A DNA stretch of 64,000 nt. Origin: Pelecanus crispus. Taxonomy: Eukaryota > Chordata > Aves > Pelecaniformes > Pelecanidae. Shown here in pieces: positions 61,901-64,000 of this stretch. The notes under the pieces were generated by a model, which saw nothing but the letters and a program-made list of their open reading frames with translations, was not told the DNA's origin and ran no database searches. The position numbers and the translations under genes are program-made. The stretch is taken from NCBI RefSeq assembly GCF_030463565.1, contig NC_134643.1:125408309-125472308 (forward strand), read 5' to 3'. The first letter of the stretch is position 1. Each line of letters begins with the position of its first letter.

Positions 61901-64000
61901 TTCTAATAAGACTGCTTTGAATTACAAATTTACAGTATGTGCATTTTATTTAAAGAGAAAATGACCTGCCAGCCAATCTTTATAAATGGTACTTCATTTT
62001 AAATTAGTTAAAAATTAAATTTTGTGTTTCTATGGAGAGTTAGTATAATGATGATATTCCAAACACCACAGTTCTCCATATAATTAACAAGAACTCTGTA
62101 TGTGTGTGTGCGCGTGTGTGTGCACGTGTGTTCTGATAACACACTGCTTCTAGAGTTTAGTTCTTCCAGCTACAACTTTTTTGTGCCTTATGCTCTGAGT
62201 AAGTATGATTCATCTGAGATATTTTACACAATAGGTGAATTTTAATTAGAATGCCATCTTCAGTCTTTATGTATTTTATGTCTGCCAAAAAATATCAAGT
62301 ACATAGATTTTAAAAGGAAATGTTAATATACATGCTGAAAATAAATATCTGACCAATTTAGTTTTCATTAACACTATCCTTTTCAATTTAGGAACTGCTA
62401 CAAAGAAAGTGTCAGTAAGGAAGTTATCATTTGCTTAAGAAAACAATGTGTTAACACAATATTGCACAAGAGAATTTCAATATATGTCTGTGTTGCTACA
62501 TATTTTAATCTTCATATATTTTGTTAGCTTGTGGGGGGAAAGTAAAAGATAAATTAAGCCAAACAAATGTCTCTGTATATCTGTTTTTAATAACAATGCC
62601 ACCAGCATCAGAGTGCAGTGAGCCCACAGTTTTATGTGTGCTGGAAGTGAGGCAATTTTGCCAGAAAAAGAAGTAGTCTTTTCTCCTTCCTCTTTCCTCT
62701 GGCTCCTTCTGCTTGGTCCCAGCTGCTCATTCCTTTCCCCAAGCATCCCCCACATGCTGGCAAAAACTTTGACGCAGCTGTGTAATGGAGTGTGCAAATT
62801 GTGTGAGATAGAAATGTTTTTCTTATTAAAGCTTTAATCTTTATCAGCCTCCTGCTCCAGTTCACCATGCAGCCCTGGAAAGGCTTTTGCTGCCAGGAGG
62901 GCAGGGGCAGTGTAGTGCTGGGAAGGACTGCAGGATGGGCAGTGCTTGCTGCTTATACTTTTTTTGCTGTTGCTGTTTTTCGTTGTGGAGAGGAAGGGCA
63001 GCTTATGAGCCTATGTGCCTACTCTCTTTTTATTACAAGCTCCTTACATATACAACATATTTTCTGTGATTCAGGAGAAAATTGCCAAAAGGGTGCCAAA
63101 TCTTACAGACAGTGAAGTTTCGGGAAAAAGATAAGACTGCAGAAGTATTTTGTCCATCTTCACTCTGTCATGTCATCTGCTTCCAAACATGCCTAACATC
63201 CTTTCTATCGCTTTTGTCCCCATCCGGCAGAGCATCTCAGCAGGAGGGCAAGTCTTATATTGCACACCATATCACGGGACAAAGATCCCTAAGTCAGCAC
63301 TCACCCGAGTCTGCTCTGGGGCTAAAAGCCAGACAGCTATGCTAGTGTCATGCTTCTGCAGGCTAAAAGCACGCTGGATGAAGAAATCATATGTGATGAG
63401 GACACTGGAGGAGGACTTGCAAAGCTTAAAGGACAGGAGATCATGACTGGGGCCTTTTGTTTTACTGGAGAGACAAATGAAATTAGTGGAAAAGCAGAAA
63501 AACCAAACCGACCAGATGGATGAGTTGTAAGGGCTTGGTCACAGGAATGAGAAAGGAGATTGTCTTCTGATCAGGGACGTGCTCCTCTGCCCAAAGTGTG
63601 TAAGACTTAGGATGACACAGGACAGGACCTCCCCTGAGCCCAATTCTCTGTTGCTGGAGGCAACCACACCAGGTAACACCTCTCAGAAGTGGTCAAATTC
63701 CCTTTTAATGAATTAGGTCCTTTGCCTCCGCTTCTCTACTAGAAAGCTCTTCCAAGATTTCACACTGCTGATGATTAGAATTTTTATTTACAGCCAGTTT
63801 GTACTTATTTTGCATCTACCTCTGTTCTTCCTTATCCTATCCCTCCCTGATGTTTGCTCTGATCTATTTTTAGAGAGCCATCATATCCCCTCACAGCATT
63901 ACATTCAACAGATTAAAGTAATGAAGCTGTTTTTGTCACCCTTTCATAAGACAGGCTCTCCACTCCCTCAGATATTTCTGTAGCCTCACTCTGCACCTGT
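58991..64000 (+). other. SH3BGR intron 3, remainder of window
   Basis: Mostly unique sequence. Contains a 17-bp tandem duplication at about 60234-60267, a TG/CG dinucleotide tract at 62098-62130, and a MEF2-type site CTATTTTTAG at 63864-63873. A possible further exon at 63362 is discussed in the findings. Confidence 0.55.
62098..62130. repeat. TG-rich dinucleotide microsatellite
   Basis: Interrupted (TG)n tract containing TGCGCGTGTG and TGCACGTGTG variants; alternating purine-pyrimidine, able to adopt Z-DNA. Confidence 0.85.

Overview
The window is vertebrate, almost certainly avian, nuclear DNA: large introns, short conserved exons with GT-AG junctions, three CpG-rich promoters, and CR1 LINEs whose 3' ends carry the avian CR1 terminal octamer. 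The gene order BRWD1 - HMGN1 - GET1 (WRB) - LCA5L - SH3BGR is that of human 21q22.2, and every gene but BRWD1 was identified by splicing recognisable family sequence across introns. BRWD1 rests on 15 codons plus synteny. No prokaryotic, plasmid or CRISPR feature is present.

Layout. 1-45 (minus) holds the first 15 codons of BRWD1, in a CpG island reaching about 1350. 5175-11861 (minus) is HMGN1, six coding exons giving a 102-residue nucleosome-binding protein. It shares a GC-rich head-to-head promoter with GET1 (12537-19039, plus), five exons giving 170 residues, the membrane receptor for tail-anchored protein insertion. LCA5L (22312 to about 36210, minus) converges on GET1; seven exons of a lebercilin-like ciliary coiled-coil protein can be joined in phase. 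Its promoter, near 39400-39500, carries an RFX X-box-like site and a ZNF143-type element. SH3BGR (plus) begins at 41894; three exons are seen (41894-41938, 47672-47857, 57671-57751) and the acidic tail is probably beyond the window.

Repeats. SH3BGR intron 2 contains a long, 5'-truncated CR1 (48831 to about 51475) followed by a shorter one in the same orientation (51641-52295), then older CR1 remains near 53.9-54.4 kb and 55.1 kb. SH3BGR intron 3 contains two adjacent MIR/CORE-SINE-like copies (58.6-59.0 kb).

Most unusual structure. Between the HMGN1 and GET1 start codons, 17 bp before the GET1 ATG, is a perfect 68-bp palindrome (12452-12519; 34-base arms, no spacer). Each arm carries an EGR1-type and an SP/KLF-type site. 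It is either a real mirror-image promoter element or an assembly/library fold-back artefact, and deserves direct checking.

The genes are unrelated in function (chromatin, ER insertion, cilium, muscle thioredoxin-like protein); their proximity reflects conserved synteny and, for HMGN1/GET1, a shared promoter.
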